From: Rhizophlyctis rosea
Taxonomy: Eukaryota > Chytridiomycota > Chytridiomycetes > Rhizophlyctidales > Rhizophlyctidaceae
Direction: 5' to 3'
Length of the DNA stretch: 64,000 nt
Assembly (NCBI GenBank): GCA_027596075.1
Contig: JADGJC010000013.1
Location: 62,001 to 126,000, forward strand
Shown here piece after piece: positions 1-10,819 of the stretch. The notes under the pieces were generated by a model. That model made no database searches. It had not been told where the DNA came from and saw only the letters and a program-made list of their open reading frames with translations. Position numbers and translations under genes: made by a program. The number at the start of each line of letters is the position of its first letter. Within the stretch, counting starts at the first letter, position 1.

Positions 1-658
1 ATACTTTGATTCCATCTGAATCCGGTATGACGAATTCAGAATCTTGTAGGTAGATGACACCATGGGTTTCACGCAATTTCGGATCTGCCAACAGGTCTCG
101 GACCAATTCCGCGTACTTGCGAGCTTCTGTCGCGGTCGTTACCCCCTCCTCCCATATATCGGGCTGACGTGATTGATAGTACGGTAGATCAAACGTGACA
201 TCATGGTTGCCTGCTATGACTATTTTCCAGCTGTTGGACCAGATAACGCGTATGAGAAATGTCTGGAATCCAAAAATGTGAAATCAAAAAATAACATAAT
301 AGTACGCGCCGGTATGGAAGATTCTTCAGCCAATCCGCAAATTCCGCAACCTCTTTTCGTGTGCCGCTGTAAGTAAAATCCCCTCCATGCAATAGGACGT
401 CGCCCGGGGGAAGGTTGAGTTCTTGTTGGTGGGTGTGAGTGTCTATTGCGTCAAAGTCCGGTGAGTCATTAAAATCTCTGTATAAATGCATCTTGAACAA
501 GAATACTACCACTTACCAGATATGCACACGAACCGCAAGTGACCAGGTGGTGGTGAGGGTGGGAGAGCGGACTTGTATGAAGTTTGGATCATAGTGCGGG
601 TGGGAATCGCGATTGAAAAGCTGCGGGAGAGTAATCGTTTGCAGAAGGTTGTGGCCAT
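1..658 (-). CDS. MPPED-type metallophosphoesterase (partial, runs off left edge)
   Basis: Calcineurin-like metallophosphoesterase of the MPPED1/2 (UPF0046) kind; the C-terminus lies outside the window. Three exons are readable: 517-658, 306-442 and 1-262, with donors GTAAGT (from 516) and GTACTA (from 305). Joining exons 1 and 2 gives FVCISDTHTH, the first metal-binding loop. LHGGDFTYSG follows, and exon 3 supplies VIAGNHDVTFD, the GNHD loop. The ATG at 658 starts a basic stretch (MATTFCKRLLSRSF) that could be a mitochondrial presequence; a later ATG (MIQTSYK) is an alternative. Known family members hydrolyse phosphodiesters with two metal ions; the substrate here is unknown. The 3' site of the second intron is a best guess, chosen to keep the GNHD frame open. 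Confidence 0.8.
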
Positions 659-1064
659 TAGCTTTGAAGATTTGACTTCACATATATATATGAAATTTGT
701 TCGCGTTCGCTGCAACAACTTGTGCAGCTACTATACACACCTTGGGAAGTTTCGCAAACTTGGATGACAACCGATGCAAAGGTGACGATGAGGATCGTTG
801 GGCTGTGTGTGTGTGTGGGTTGGCGGATAACGGCGCGGTTCAGTCACTGCCCCGCAGCACCTTCGCTAATGACAGTTAATTGTTAGCTCAGAATATGATA
901 CAGCTTATGTAAACAATTGTGTGGCCCTGTGGCCTTCCATCAGTTGTTGATGCTTCTCCCAAAATTCCATTCCCCCAAGCCCTGCAGACATCTTGCCAAC
1001 CGAAATCACTGTGGGCATTGACTTGACCCGCACCCACTCTCTCTTTCATACGGCCCAGTAAACG
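659..1064. other. Divergent intergenic region
   Basis: About 400 bases between two divergently transcribed genes, so presumably holding both promoters. It contains a TATATATATG-like AT run near 683-695 and a short GT-rich tract near 805-820. No coding frame here looks real and no RNA gene was recognised. Confidence 0.5.
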
Positions 1065-4000
1065 ATGCCCTCCCAAACGTTATCCCTCCCATCAATACCG
1101 AGAGACAAAAGTCTAGGTTCACATCCAGCGGGCAAAGGCGACAAGTCAATCTCGCTTTATCAAAAGTCCCGTCTCTACAGCCATGCGCAAAAACTCCTCT
1201 CGGAAGCCCGCTCGAGTGAAGTCCATCTCAAGAGTCGCCTAGATGATGCCGCAGTAGCGAAAAAGATTAACGTTTTAAAGGATCCCGCCGCATATCGAAG
1301 CGAGAGGGAGATGAACTTAGCTCATTTCCGAGAGCTGCTGCGTGTCTTTCAGGTATATTTCCTAAAACGCGCAAATGCTGCAAGTTATTTTTATCTCTGT
1401 ATTATTGAATGTCTTTGAAACTTTCAGTCCGTGGCTGTCAGTAAAGACGGCAAAATGGATGCCAACCAATTCAAAACAGCCTTTTCCGTTGTTCTTGGAA
1501 CGGGGCTGACCAACGAGCAGATGGACGTGTTGTTCATGAAAATCGACGCAAATACAGATGATGCCATAGACTGGGACGAGTTCAGCACCTTCATGTTGCT
1601 GCGTGCGGAGGGTCAGACCGCCATGAGAGAGGCGGCCGAAACGCGGTTGTTCAACGCAGATGCTATGGGACGGATCATTACTCCGCATAAGGAACCGATC
1701 AACAAGATCTTGTATTTGTCTGTGAACAAGAGGTTCATGACTTGTAGTAGAGATGGTACTGTTTGTTATTGGAGTGAGAAGTTGAAGCTGCAGCGGTGCT
1801 ATGACAAAATTGGGTGGGTTCCCTCGTTTGGGAGCGGACTATGGGGCCGATGCATATCAACCTCTGACCGTATTGCAGATCAAAGCGCATCCAAGCGCCC
1901 TTGAAGAAGAATGGCTTCAGTCCAGCTCCTCCACGAGTATTTGGTCAGCCGCATAATCGCTGGGTGCATGATTGCATTTACATGAAAAATTCCAGCAAGG
2001 TGGTCATGTCATCTGATGACCATGAAGTCACAGTATATGGTAAGAAATGCTTGACTGAACTGTAAGCGTCATAATCTCTGACGAGGGCGAGGTGATCTCT
2101 CACTCTAGATTATACGACGATGGAGACGCAAGTAAGATTGGACCTACACGACTGCGTAGCATTGACACTTGACGAATGGCAAAATGTGGAGAATCCCGAT
2201 TCTGACCAAACCACTTTAATAATGGGCACCGACTCTGGATACATAATGATGCTTACTTTCCTATCGTCACTCCTCTTTTCGTCAACGGGAAAGAAAAAGG
2301 ACGACCCACCGCCCGTCATTAACATCAACTCAACGCGGATCCTCAAAACATATGGCGCCACGTTGTCGAAACGAAAAGCTCACCACGATTGGACCCTGAA
2401 AGTCAAATATTACCGCGAATTGCGCAGCATCGTGTCTTGTTCACCCGATTCACGGAATAGTGTGGTTATGGCAACGGAAGACGGGAAGGGGAGGTGGAGC
2501 TATGTGTCGTCATCGGTTTATCGTGGGGTCAACACGTTTGCGTTTTCGAAGTTCCCTATTGCGCTAGTTACAGGCGGCACCGGTGAGATGTCCATCTATC
2601 GTATGATGCCTTGACACAGAGCGCAACTTACGCATCCCCCTGCCTCAGATAGACAACTCCGAATATGGAATCCATACCGCATGCAAAACCCCATCGTGGC
2701 CTTACGCGGACATTCATCTCCAATCATCGATATCTCCATAAATCCATTAAACGGACAAATCATATCTCTCTCAGTCGACAAACAAATCAAAGTGTGGGAT
2801 ATCAGGAAACAGCAGTGCCTCCAAACCCTGTTCGATCATATAGAACATAGACCAGAAGATGCGCTGATGGTGGTCTTCTTTAGCAAGTACCATGCCCGAT
2901 TAATCGCAGCGAGCACCATCATGGAGACATACAAGTTGAAGGAGGCGCCTGCTAGGGGTGCAGAAAGCCCCGGTGAGCACGATATTTTGGGACAACCCAT
3001 TCCTCCCGCTGCTGCGCCGGTACAACAACAGCAGCAGCAGCAAGTGCAAACACAACAGCAACCTCCTCAACAACACCAGTCACAGCAGTTGGTTAAGAGT
3101 CATGATAATCCAATCAGAGCTGCATTATACAATCAGAATTTCAAACAGGTTGTTAGCGGATGCGATGCGGGAGTGGTCAACGTTTGGGTGAGATATGTAG
3201 TGAGCATATATCATGGTACTCAACGCTGAATGATTTCTGTCTGTTGAGCAGGACATCTTCACTGGCACCAAGACGTTCCAATTCTCGGGCATACATGGGA
3301 AGTCGGAAACAACAGCCATGGCGTTTGATTCTGTTGGCAGAAGATTAGTGACTGGTGGGCGAGGTAAGGAAGCCAGGTTCATATCCACAAATGTCCAATG
3401 AGGCATCCTTTTTAACATATATCGTCAGACGGAACGATACGCACTTGGAACTTCAATAACGGCCAGCAGCTTCAAGAGCTTGTAAAGACGGATGACGCCG
3501 AAGTCACCAGTATTGCGGTAAGTGCCCTCCTCAAATCAAGCTGGAGCACAGCAAACCCAAATTGGTCCTTACACTTGCATTGCCTAGTACCTAGACACCC
3601 GCGACTCCAAGTTCTTCGTCGTAACCGGCTGGAACCGCAAAATCATGCTCTTCCCAGACTCACCGACCGCCATGCGAGTTTACGCTAGCTCAGTTTGGCC
3701 GAATGAAGCCAACCCGACTGCTCTGCACCAGGACGATGTCCTCTCTCTAGCATGCTATCCGCCACATCTGTTGGCCACGTCCAGCTATGATGGAGAGATT
3801 GTCATTTGCAACTTGCAGTCTGGCCATGTATTGCATAGGTTGCGAGCTCCTGATCATGAGGAGGAGAACTCGAATAGGAGTATAGATAAAGGTGAAGGAG
3901 TATTGCTTGATCGGGGTTTCTGTGACCAATGATATATATCTTCTTTGTTGTTCGTGGTCGCAGTGGTCTTCCTCACCGATAGGAACACGCTCACCGACGC

Positions 4001-5121
4001 ATCCTTAGTGTCATCCGGTGGAGATGGCATCATTCGTTGGTGGAACGCGGAACAGGGATTCCTCTCTTGGGAGACGGACGGCACCCACGGTAGAGGTGAA
4101 GGAATTTATGCTATGCGGGCCAATGCTGGCGGAACCATGTTGGTTACAGGCGATGCATTTGGATGGGTAACCTGCTGGGACATTTCCGAGACATGCATTG
4201 ATGAGGATGCTCGTGGCATGGAATCCTACGTAATGCCAGAGTTAATAACATTCCGTGCACATAGGAGGTGCATAGTGTCAATCGATTTGGTGGAGGGCCT
4301 TGATAGTGTTGTAACTGCTAGTACGGATGGGTGTGTAAGATTGTTCACTGTAAGTGACGCAGATTGAGACACTTGCGAATGTGACTTTGCCAATACAGCT
4401 GACTGGACCCCGCTTGTAGATCAAAGGAGAGTATGTGGGAACATTTGGGCAGCTGAATTCATGGAACATCAGCAATCCCAATACCTACATCCACCCTGCA
4501 ATGCCACCGGACGTTGAGGCGGCGCTGCAGGAGGAAGGAGCAGATCAAGAAGCGGTGGAGCGGTTGAAAGCGGTTGCAAAGAAGATGACAGGATTTGCGA
4601 AGAATCGACGTGTCAGTAAGAGTGTAAGTCACGTCAAACCTGGAGGAGGCGGATTACCCTCCATCGGCGGCGCACTGGGTGCGGGTCAACCAAAAGTTGT
4701 GCGGGTGCCACCACTTGCTCGAGCCCCATCAAAAGTCACCGATTTGAGAATCCGCACTCCAAAACAAGGCGATGATGAAAAACTCCCATCGCCAATAAGG
4801 CAACAAGTCGCTCGTACACCTCCCAAAACCGCCGACCTTCTTCGTCGCAACTACAACACCTGGTACACAAACTCGCTCTTTGCAAAGGAGGAGTTCCACC
4901 GCCACTTCCCGCAGCATCAGAAGCTATCCGTCCTGCCCATTGATGATATACTCCCCTCTGCGTCGGATACCGACCGGGGCGAGAAATTGGAAAGGGCGGC
5001 CAATGTGGGTCATGGGCTGCGAATTTACAATAGATTGCGACCATACGAGTTGACAGATATCAGTCAACTTTCGCAAAGTCCTATTGCGATGGGTATTGTG
5101 AAGAGTAGGAATGTAGTATAG
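1065..5121 (+). CDS. EF-hand and WD40-repeat protein (WDR49-like)
   Basis: Multi-exon gene. Exon 1 is 1065-1353 (donor CAG/GTATAT) and exon 2 opens near 1427 after TTTCAG. Further exons lie near 1873-2041, 2110-2610, 2650-3185, 3250-3365, 3430-3520, 3590-3890, 3965-4350 and 4420-5121. Residues encoded at about 1550-1590 form an EF-hand loop, DANTDDAIDWDE. The downstream exons encode many WD40 blades (for example SVDKQIKVWDI, SGGDGIIRWWNA, TASTDGCVRLFT). A glutamine-rich stretch (about 3020-3090) interrupts the propeller, and the C-terminal 150 residues are basic and low in repeats. EF-hand plus long WD40 is the layout of WDR49/WDR64/EFCAB8 proteins of ciliated cells, which fits a zoospore-forming fungus. 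Exon borders other than the first two are approximate. Confidence 0.8.
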
Positions 5122-5409
5122 ATAGGATCGATATCTAGTAACTACGGCCAGGGTCAAATAAGTATGTGAAAGAAAAGATGTAGAAGTAGATAGATAAAAT
5201 AGAGCTAGCTAGTTTATTCGAATAGATTTGGCATATACCGGTTGGGCAAAATGCAAGTCCAGCCAGCGATGGAGAAAAGCATGTGTTCAATGGTCCAGCG
5301 CAACATTGTGTATTGTTCTAATTAGTATGATGACACACATCTCAAGTCGACCGCTCAAACAGGATTTCAGAATCGTGCCACCCTCGATTTCACCGCTTTC
5401 GACTCTACA

Positions 5410-6622
5410 TTATAATCTAGCTACTGCACTGCTGGCCAAAGTTGCACCACCATCAACTGGAATAATCGCACCTGTCAGATGTGCACTTGCTCGGCTACAC
5501 ATGAAAAGAGCGACACCCGCCATATCTTCTGCCGAGCCAATGCGTCCTTGTATGTTCCGAGCAAATGAGACGTCAAGCGAAAGGAATCTGAGGAGGCACA
5601 GCACCAGTTGCACTTACCCAATGGCTGGATGCTCTCTAACTCTTTCTTGGCGTTTTGGATCCCAAAGTTGGTCATGCGGGAAGGGAAGACACCTGGGGCA
5701 ATTGCGTTGACTGTAATGCTCCTCCTTTATCGAAATGAGCAATTTCATTCATGTGTGTCTGTGCTCAAATCTATAGCAGGACGTACTTTGCTAAAGAGCT
5801 TGCCATGACCCGAGTGAGATGGTTCACGGCGGCTTTCGAAGTTGCATCTGATGAAAATCACAAATTGATAAGTGCCAGCTAATAAGAAAATAGCACAGAA
5901 GATTGCGCACATGACCAAGTTCCATTCCCTGGTGCAGAAAGAGGGTCTTCCGCAACAGCACTGATGCCCGCTACGGAGCTGATGTTGATGACGCGCGTGG
6001 GATCAATGTTGCCATTTGACGCGGCTTCCAAAAGAGGTAGCGTTCTAATGAGAGATAGATGAATAACAGACAAGTTCTTCGCAAGGCTGTATCAGATGAC
6101 TTCCATTCCAATCGAAAACTCACTCGACAATCAGGTAAAAGATGCACTTCACATTCAATGCAAATAATCGATCCCACGCATCCCTCTCCAGCTTCTCATT
6201 CTGATCGGTCAAATTGAAACCCCAAGTCATTCCAGCGTTATTAATGAGAAGGTGCAGTTTCTTTTCCCCACGCTCGACTAGTTGTCGCGCAAGTGCTTTA
6301 CAGTCAGCGCGAGATTGAAGGTTGGACTCTAAAGCTATGCATGTTCCAGGGCCAAGACGGTTAAGAGACTCGGCGGTGGAGGAGATGGCGGAAAGCTTCC
6401 GCGACGCAATATATACGCGCGCGCCATTTTGTACCAGGGCGGTTGCAATCACTTTGTGTGGTTTGTAATTGTCAGTTTACCCGTTGGTTGAGAACCGCAA
6501 GTCACAGTCGGCTTGCACGTACTGCGGCCAATGCCGGTTCCTCCGCCCGTCACAAGGGCTACTTTCCCCGCCACGTCAAAAATAGTTTTCGACGAGAGGT
6601 CTGGAGTAAATTCGTCTGACAT
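5410..6622 (-). CDS. Short-chain dehydrogenase/reductase (SDR)
   Basis: NAD(P)-dependent oxidoreductase of the classical SDR family, about 300 residues in five or six exons. The ATG at 6622 starts MSDEFTPDLSSK, followed by VALVTGGGTGIGR (TGxxxGxG cofactor motif). The next exon gives LHLLINNAG, then INISSVAG with the catalytic serine region. A splice with donor GTGCGC and acceptor near 5852 restores SYATSK, the Tyr-x3-Lys catalytic pair. The last exon carries GRIGSAEDMAG and ends in the usual SDR tail TGAIIPVDGG. Substrate cannot be told from sequence; the layout resembles 2-enoyl or 3-oxoacyl reductases. Nothing suggests damage. Confidence 0.85.
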
Positions 6623-7199
6623 AGTCAACGTGGGAGGAGCGTAATTCCCTTATATAACTTTGAGAGGTTCGAGTCAGTTTGAGACCAAGCCGGATATCCA
6701 TCTCCCAAGCGTTGCCCCTGTAGCAGTCTCAGTGAACACTTACGGAAGCGTGCGTGAACTTGTATATAGCAATAACGGAGCTCTGAATATCTGCGTTCTG
6801 GTTTCAGAGAGCCGTATCAGTGGAGTATCGGTACCTGAACTGTGAATTGTAATGAGATGAAGTGCAAGAGCCGCACCTGTGCTGCGATTGGGTCCTGAAG
6901 TTGTTAGTGGGTAAACTTGCGGCTAAATGTGTCTTGGACCCGTGGGTGCAATATTTACGCGTTCCCCTCGGCTACGTCGGCTTGCTGATACTCAATAGCG
7001 CAATGGAGTGCGCTCACTTGCGCTTTTATTGGTTTTAGCCCGTCCCATCCTTGGTACAAAAAACTATATGCTGATATGTACAAACTGCACTTCGACAAAT
7101 CCTGCTTTTCCTGGCCGTCGACTTGAGCACCACTGAGATGTCCATGATAAAACGCATTAGTCAGAAAGCCAGCATGTTTACGGAACTATGGTACCATAC
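6623..7199. other. Intergenic region
   Basis: About 580 bases between the start of the SDR gene and the 3' end of the membrane-protein gene, both on the minus strand. It should contain the SDR promoter. A small open frame at 6660-6845 on the plus strand has no recognisable features. Nothing else seen. Confidence 0.4.
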
Positions 7200-9188
7200 C
7201 TATTGATGCTGTACAACATCCCTCCTGGCTGCCTTTTCTACACTCTGCGTATCTTTTTTATTAGCTGACTCTACATGGGCAGCACCTTCCTCCGATTTGT
7301 TACTATACAATTCCGATCTGCAGGAAACGCCAGCCTCAAGATTGTCCGCAGAGGGTTGCCTTGGCTGATCCTTTCTGTCATGCAGCAGCATCTGCAGCCG
7401 TACTACTCTCCTTTGCTGGACCTCTTGCGTATATGACACCAGCAAAGCACCGACCAGCGCAAAAAGGTACTGAAAAGCCCAAAACATACTTTTGCCCTTT
7501 ACGCATGCCATCAGGACTGCGGGTGCCAGGAGGAGGAAGAAAGATAGGTAGGTGTATGGCAGCCTGAAGAGGATCGCGACGTTGAACATCTGTGCCGTAA
7601 CCGGACTGAGAGATCCGAGGACGCCCTCACGTTGTTGCGCTATGTATGATGAGAGATGGAGGTCTTTGACCTCGTCCGTGCAACATCGCATGAAGTACGG
7701 ATATGCTTCCCAGAAGAACAATAAGCATACTAGAACCGAGCAGCTCATACAGATGACTGCATATAGCATCAGCTGGTTTTCGTGCCATCGCCTCGTAAGA
7801 TGGTGGACCACAAGGAGTGCCTCCGTGCCTATCAAAACCCCATAAATTGCGATATTCTCCCTTGCTCCCACACGTCCGTACATTGCCGAAACTACCACAT
7901 GCTTGATCAGATACAGCACTATATACAGCCGTACAATCCTATGCCCCATATTGTACGTGATGATCCGATGCCGCCGTTCCCTCTCCGCATCATCCCATCG
8001 CAGAAAAATGACATTCCACAACCGCTTCCAGTTCCACCTCCAGCTTGATTCACGGATATTTACCGTACGCACGCTCCCTTGGTATACACTCTTCCGTCGG
8101 TATTGATCCTTCCGAGCCTCCATCAACTGAATGCTGTACTGCGCCCGCACATCGAGCAGTCGTAAGTCTACACTATGGCATCGGCAGAAATGGAATAGCC
8201 ACAACTCGGTGATTCGATATTCGATTAATGCGTACCAAGCGGGCAGGAAGGTAACTAACATACTAATCATCATCGAGCCCACCACCGTTAAATCCTCTTT
8301 GTACATTGTGATCGCCACTATGACCCTCCCTATCATGGCCGTGAGGGTCGCAAATATCGGGACGGAGGGATGCAGATCCGTCACCATCATGGACAAGGCA
8401 AGTGTTGTATGAACATAGACGTCCTGATTGAAATGGGTTGCGCCTATATCGTTCAATGCGGCATCCATGGCATCGTACCAAACTACATTCTGAAAAGCTA
8501 TCACCCACACCGCAGGAATTGCTATCCATCTCCAATGTGACTTTAGATACCGGGACAGAGTAGCCAATGCCACGATACTTCCGCATAAGGAGCACACTGC
8601 CGTTGTTATCACACGTGCTGTTCTCAGATGAGAGGGAGGATCGGTGAAGAGGGAGACGAGGTATAGCGTGTAGCAAAATGCTCCAGATCCCGTCACGCGA
8701 CGCAATCCCTTTATTCCCAGATCATCCTGATACTTCCTAAACTCCCGTCCGTCGTCCGAATCAGTGAACTGCAATTTCCAATCAATGAAATCGTCCCGGA
8801 ATGTTCTGACTATGGCCAATCCGAGAATAGTGTGCATAATTCGGTACTGATATTTATTGGATCCGTGCCCGCGCCATGTGGTGCCCTTCCTTATCCCTTC
8901 ATCCAAGCAATTGTCGCTGGGGCACCGTCCTTGTGGGGGATTGGTTGAAGTATGATGCACCGTACTGCCAGAAGCATTGCTGCCTTTTTCAGAGCTTGAT
9001 GCGTTGACCTCAGAGGGACGTCCAATTGTTACATTTGGGTCGGAGCCTTCGATGTCTACTTTCGGGTCGACACGTATAATGGGGTCTTCCCAACTTCGTG
9101 CGATTGCTGGGGTTCGACCGGCCGGTTCCGCTTCCGGTTCTGGCGCCACACGTTTTGTGACGTGTGCAGGCAGTGGATGGAGCTTCAT
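7200..9188 (-). CDS. Multi-pass membrane protein, unrecognised (662 aa)
   Basis: Intronless frame of 662 codons from the ATG at 9188. The first 150 residues are polar and look cytosolic. Two blocks of about five hydrophobic helices each follow (roughly residues 170-345 and 430-610), separated by a charged loop of about 90 residues; a charged tail rich in Lys/Glu ends the protein. No enzyme or transporter motif was recognised. The two-times-five layout resembles integral membrane regions found ahead of cyclase domains in some zoosporic fungi, but no such domain is present, so this is not assigned. It lies just left of the viral-like island, and whether it belongs to the host or the island is uncertain; I favour host. 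Confidence 0.6.
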   Translation of the reverse strand: MKLHPLPAHVTKRVAPEPEAEPAGRTPAIARSWEDPIIRVDPKVDIEGSDPNVTIGRPSEVNASSSEKGSNASGSTVHHTSTNPPQGRCPSDNCLDEGIRKGTTWRGHGSNKYQYRIMHTILGLAIVRTFRDDFIDWKLQFTDSDDGREFRKYQDDLGIKGLRRVTGSGAFCYTLYLVSLFTDPPSHLRTARVITTAVCSLCGSIVALATLSRYLKSHWRWIAIPAVWVIAFQNVVWYDAMDAALNDIGATHFNQDVYVHTTLALSMMVTDLHPSVPIFATLTAMIGRVIVAITMYKEDLTVVGSMMISMLVTFLPAWYALIEYRITELWLFHFCRCHSVDLRLLDVRAQYSIQLMEARKDQYRRKSVYQGSVRTVNIRESSWRWNWKRLWNVIFLRWDDAERERRHRIITYNMGHRIVRLYIVLYLIKHVVVSAMYGRVGARENIAIYGVLIGTEALLVVHHLTRRWHENQLMLYAVICMSCSVLVCLLFFWEAYPYFMRCCTDEVKDLHLSSYIAQQREGVLGSLSPVTAQMFNVAILFRLPYTYLSFFLLLAPAVLMACVKGKSMFWAFQYLFALVGALLVSYTQEVQQRRVVRLQMLLHDRKDQPRQPSADNLEAGVSCRSELYSNKSEEGAAHVESANKKDTQSVEKAARRDVVQHQ

Positions 9189-9825
9189 TACTGTTCACTT
9201 TGCCCAGCTGTAACACAATCGTCAGATTGAAAGTCATCATATCAAGAGTGCTGAGCTTACCTCATCCAGGCTGGTAGCAAGGCAGTTGAGGAAGAGGCCT
9301 TTCGATAGACACGGGGGCGTTGTGTTGTGGCGGTAAAAATGGTCGAAGGAGCAACATGACCCACGCTGACTGAATGCCTTTTGTAATGTCCTGTCGTTGC
9401 GCACATCGCAGGACTAAAAACTGATCTCAATGATGTACGCCTGATTGTTTGACAACTCGCGCACAAATACGCTTCGTACGCCGAGATCAACTTCTGAAGC
9501 GATGCATGCCATCGTTGAAGACATTTTCAATTGACTCCATCGTGCGTCAGCAGTCTACATGTCTGTATTCTGAAGTCAGCATTCTCCCAATCACAAGTTA
9601 GACATAGCTTGGGCCCGAGGGCTGGACCGCATAGTCCCTTCTGTACACCCTTGCTTGAGGATTGTTGCCAATGCGGATTTGTGATTTAAGAGGGGTTGAA
9701 TGAGCCCAGCCGGACGGATCAATTGACACCGTACACGGTTCGAGTTTCTGGACACAGGAGACAAATAAGTGAATAGTCCGAAGGAAGTTTCCTGCTCCTG
9801 AAAATGTGGCGGGTGAATAAGACCC
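9189..9825. other. Intergenic region at the left side of the island
   Basis: About 640 bases with no convincing gene. Short minus-strand frames at 9257-9490 and 9591-9881 show no motif or composition typical of a protein. The left border of the viral-like island should fall here or within the small frame that follows. No terminal repeat matching the right border was seen by eye. Confidence 0.35.
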
Positions 9826-9984
9826 TCATGTCTCAGTTTTCTTTGAAAGTGTCGGAGGATGTTCGGTAACCGCAACGTCATGTTTTACTATACTCGCAAA
9901 GCCTTCAACTATGCCGCCACCTTTGACAAAAAAGAGGTAAACAGCCAGCGCCATTATACATACAAAGAGCGGATCATCCATCAT
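9826..9984 (-). CDS. Small single-pass membrane protein (52 aa), hypothetical
   Basis: Frame of 52 codons from the ATG at 9984. After MMDDP comes a hydrophobic helix (about residues 6-20, LFVCIMALAVYLFFV) and then a polar tail. The style, a short N-anchored membrane protein, recurs several times in the island (11880, 13330, 13822, 16913), which is why I include it. The last dozen residues (HPPTLSKKTET) may already be read from host DNA if the island border lies here. No family recognised. Confidence 0.4.
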   Translation of the reverse strand: MMDDPLFVCIMALAVYLFFVKGGGIVEGFASIVKHDVAVTEHPPTLSKKTET

Positions 9985-10089
9985 GTTTTTGTCGCTTTGT
10001 TCTTTGTGGTCCTTTCCTTGTAAGGCAACATAATTTTCCCACTAATCATACAACTGAAATCAAAACCTCGCTTAAAGAAAGATCAACAT

Positions 10090-10449
10090 TCAATGACGCC
10101 TGCGGGATGCAGAACGTGAACGGGATCGTGACCTAGACCTCGACCTCGACCTCGATCGCTTCCTTTGGGCTTTCAAGGCTTCCGATAATGTCCTCCATTT
10201 ATATCTTACATCAATGCGTTTGCCGGTGCGTTTGTTGTATATGTTCCTGTTTGTTGACCGTGGTTTGTAGACAGGAACGTTTGTTTTGCTCTTGACGCAA
10301 TCTCCGCTCTTGTAATGCTTTACATAACCCGGGGGGCAAGGTTTCCCACCAGGAAAACGAGGTGGTGCTCTTCTAGACAATCGCCTCTGAGACGATCGAC
10401 GACGACGGTGATGACTTTGACTCTTCCTTCTAGAACTTTTCCTAGCCAT
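10090..10449 (-). CDS. Arg/Ser-rich basic protein, candidate DNA-packaging or virion protein
   Basis: 119 residues, very basic. The N-terminus is rich in Arg/Ser/His, the middle has a short Cys motif CPPGYVKHYKSGDC, and the C-terminus ends in about ten Arg-Ser dipeptides followed by RRRH. Protamine-like Arg/Ser tails condense nucleic acid; CPPG-x-C segments occur in virion proteins of large algal viruses (family knowledge, not searched). The frame is intact with an ATG at 10449. Alternative: a host SR-type protein fragment, though no RNA-recognition motif is present. It is followed on the same strand by a GNAT remnant with an acidic tail. Confidence 0.55.
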   Translation of the reverse strand: MARKSSRRKSQSHHRRRRSSQRRLSRRAPPRFPGGKPCPPGYVKHYKSGDCVKSKTNVPVYKPRSTNRNIYNKRTGKRIDVRYKWRTLSEALKAQRKRSRSRSRSRSRSRSRSASRRRH

Positions 10450-10492
10450 GCTTGTATTTGTAAGTCAGTAAATAAAAAAAGAGACGAGGCAT

Positions 10493-10819
10493 CTATGCGA
10501 TAGGTTGCACTTCTAGTTCATCGTCGTCATCTAGTTCATCATCATCTAGTTCATCATCATCTAGTTCATCATCATCGAGTTCACCATCGTCATCCAACTG
10601 CATGAATTTGCAGTACAAAGCAGCCGCCGTATGCTCCGGAGTGTCGTCATACACGTTATCGTCATCCCACAGGTAAGTGTAGCCATTCTTCTCATAAAAA
10701 TGTCGACTCTGTTTGTTCCAACTCTCAGCATATAGGTATATATCGAGATTATCTTCTGTAGCAATTTTGTCAGCACCGTCTGTAGTAAACCCCCACGAAA
10801 TACAGAGAAATGACTGATA
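10493..10819 (-). pseudogene. GNAT acetyltransferase C-terminal remnant with acidic repeat tail
   Basis: Open frame without any upstream ATG, bounded by a TGA at 10820-10822. It encodes the last part of a GNAT fold: the segment IYLYAESWNKQSRHFYEKNG matches the final strand/helix of GNAT N-acetyltransferases, where the acetyl-CoA site is followed by a FYEKxG-type turn. The N-terminal two thirds of a GNAT are missing. Its 5' end overlaps the 3' end of the CDP-alcohol phosphatidyltransferase frame in another phase, as if two genes were joined by a deletion. The tail is four to five copies of a 15-base unit encoding ELDDD (10508-10585). Unless translated from a non-ATG or coupled start it is probably dead. 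Confidence 0.5.

Noticed and set aside
3020..3090. CAG/CAA tract as a disease-type expansion or transposon scar
   Set aside because: It is an in-frame glutamine-rich linker between WD40 blades, common in fungal proteins.
7200..9188. Membrane protein as part of the viral island
   Set aside because: It is intronless and next to the island, but has no palindrome upstream, is much longer than the island's own membrane proteins, and no viral feature was seen; left as host-type with doubt.
9591..9881. 96-codon minus-strand frame near the left border
   Set aside because: Composition is unremarkable and it partly overlaps the better-supported small membrane protein; not supportable.
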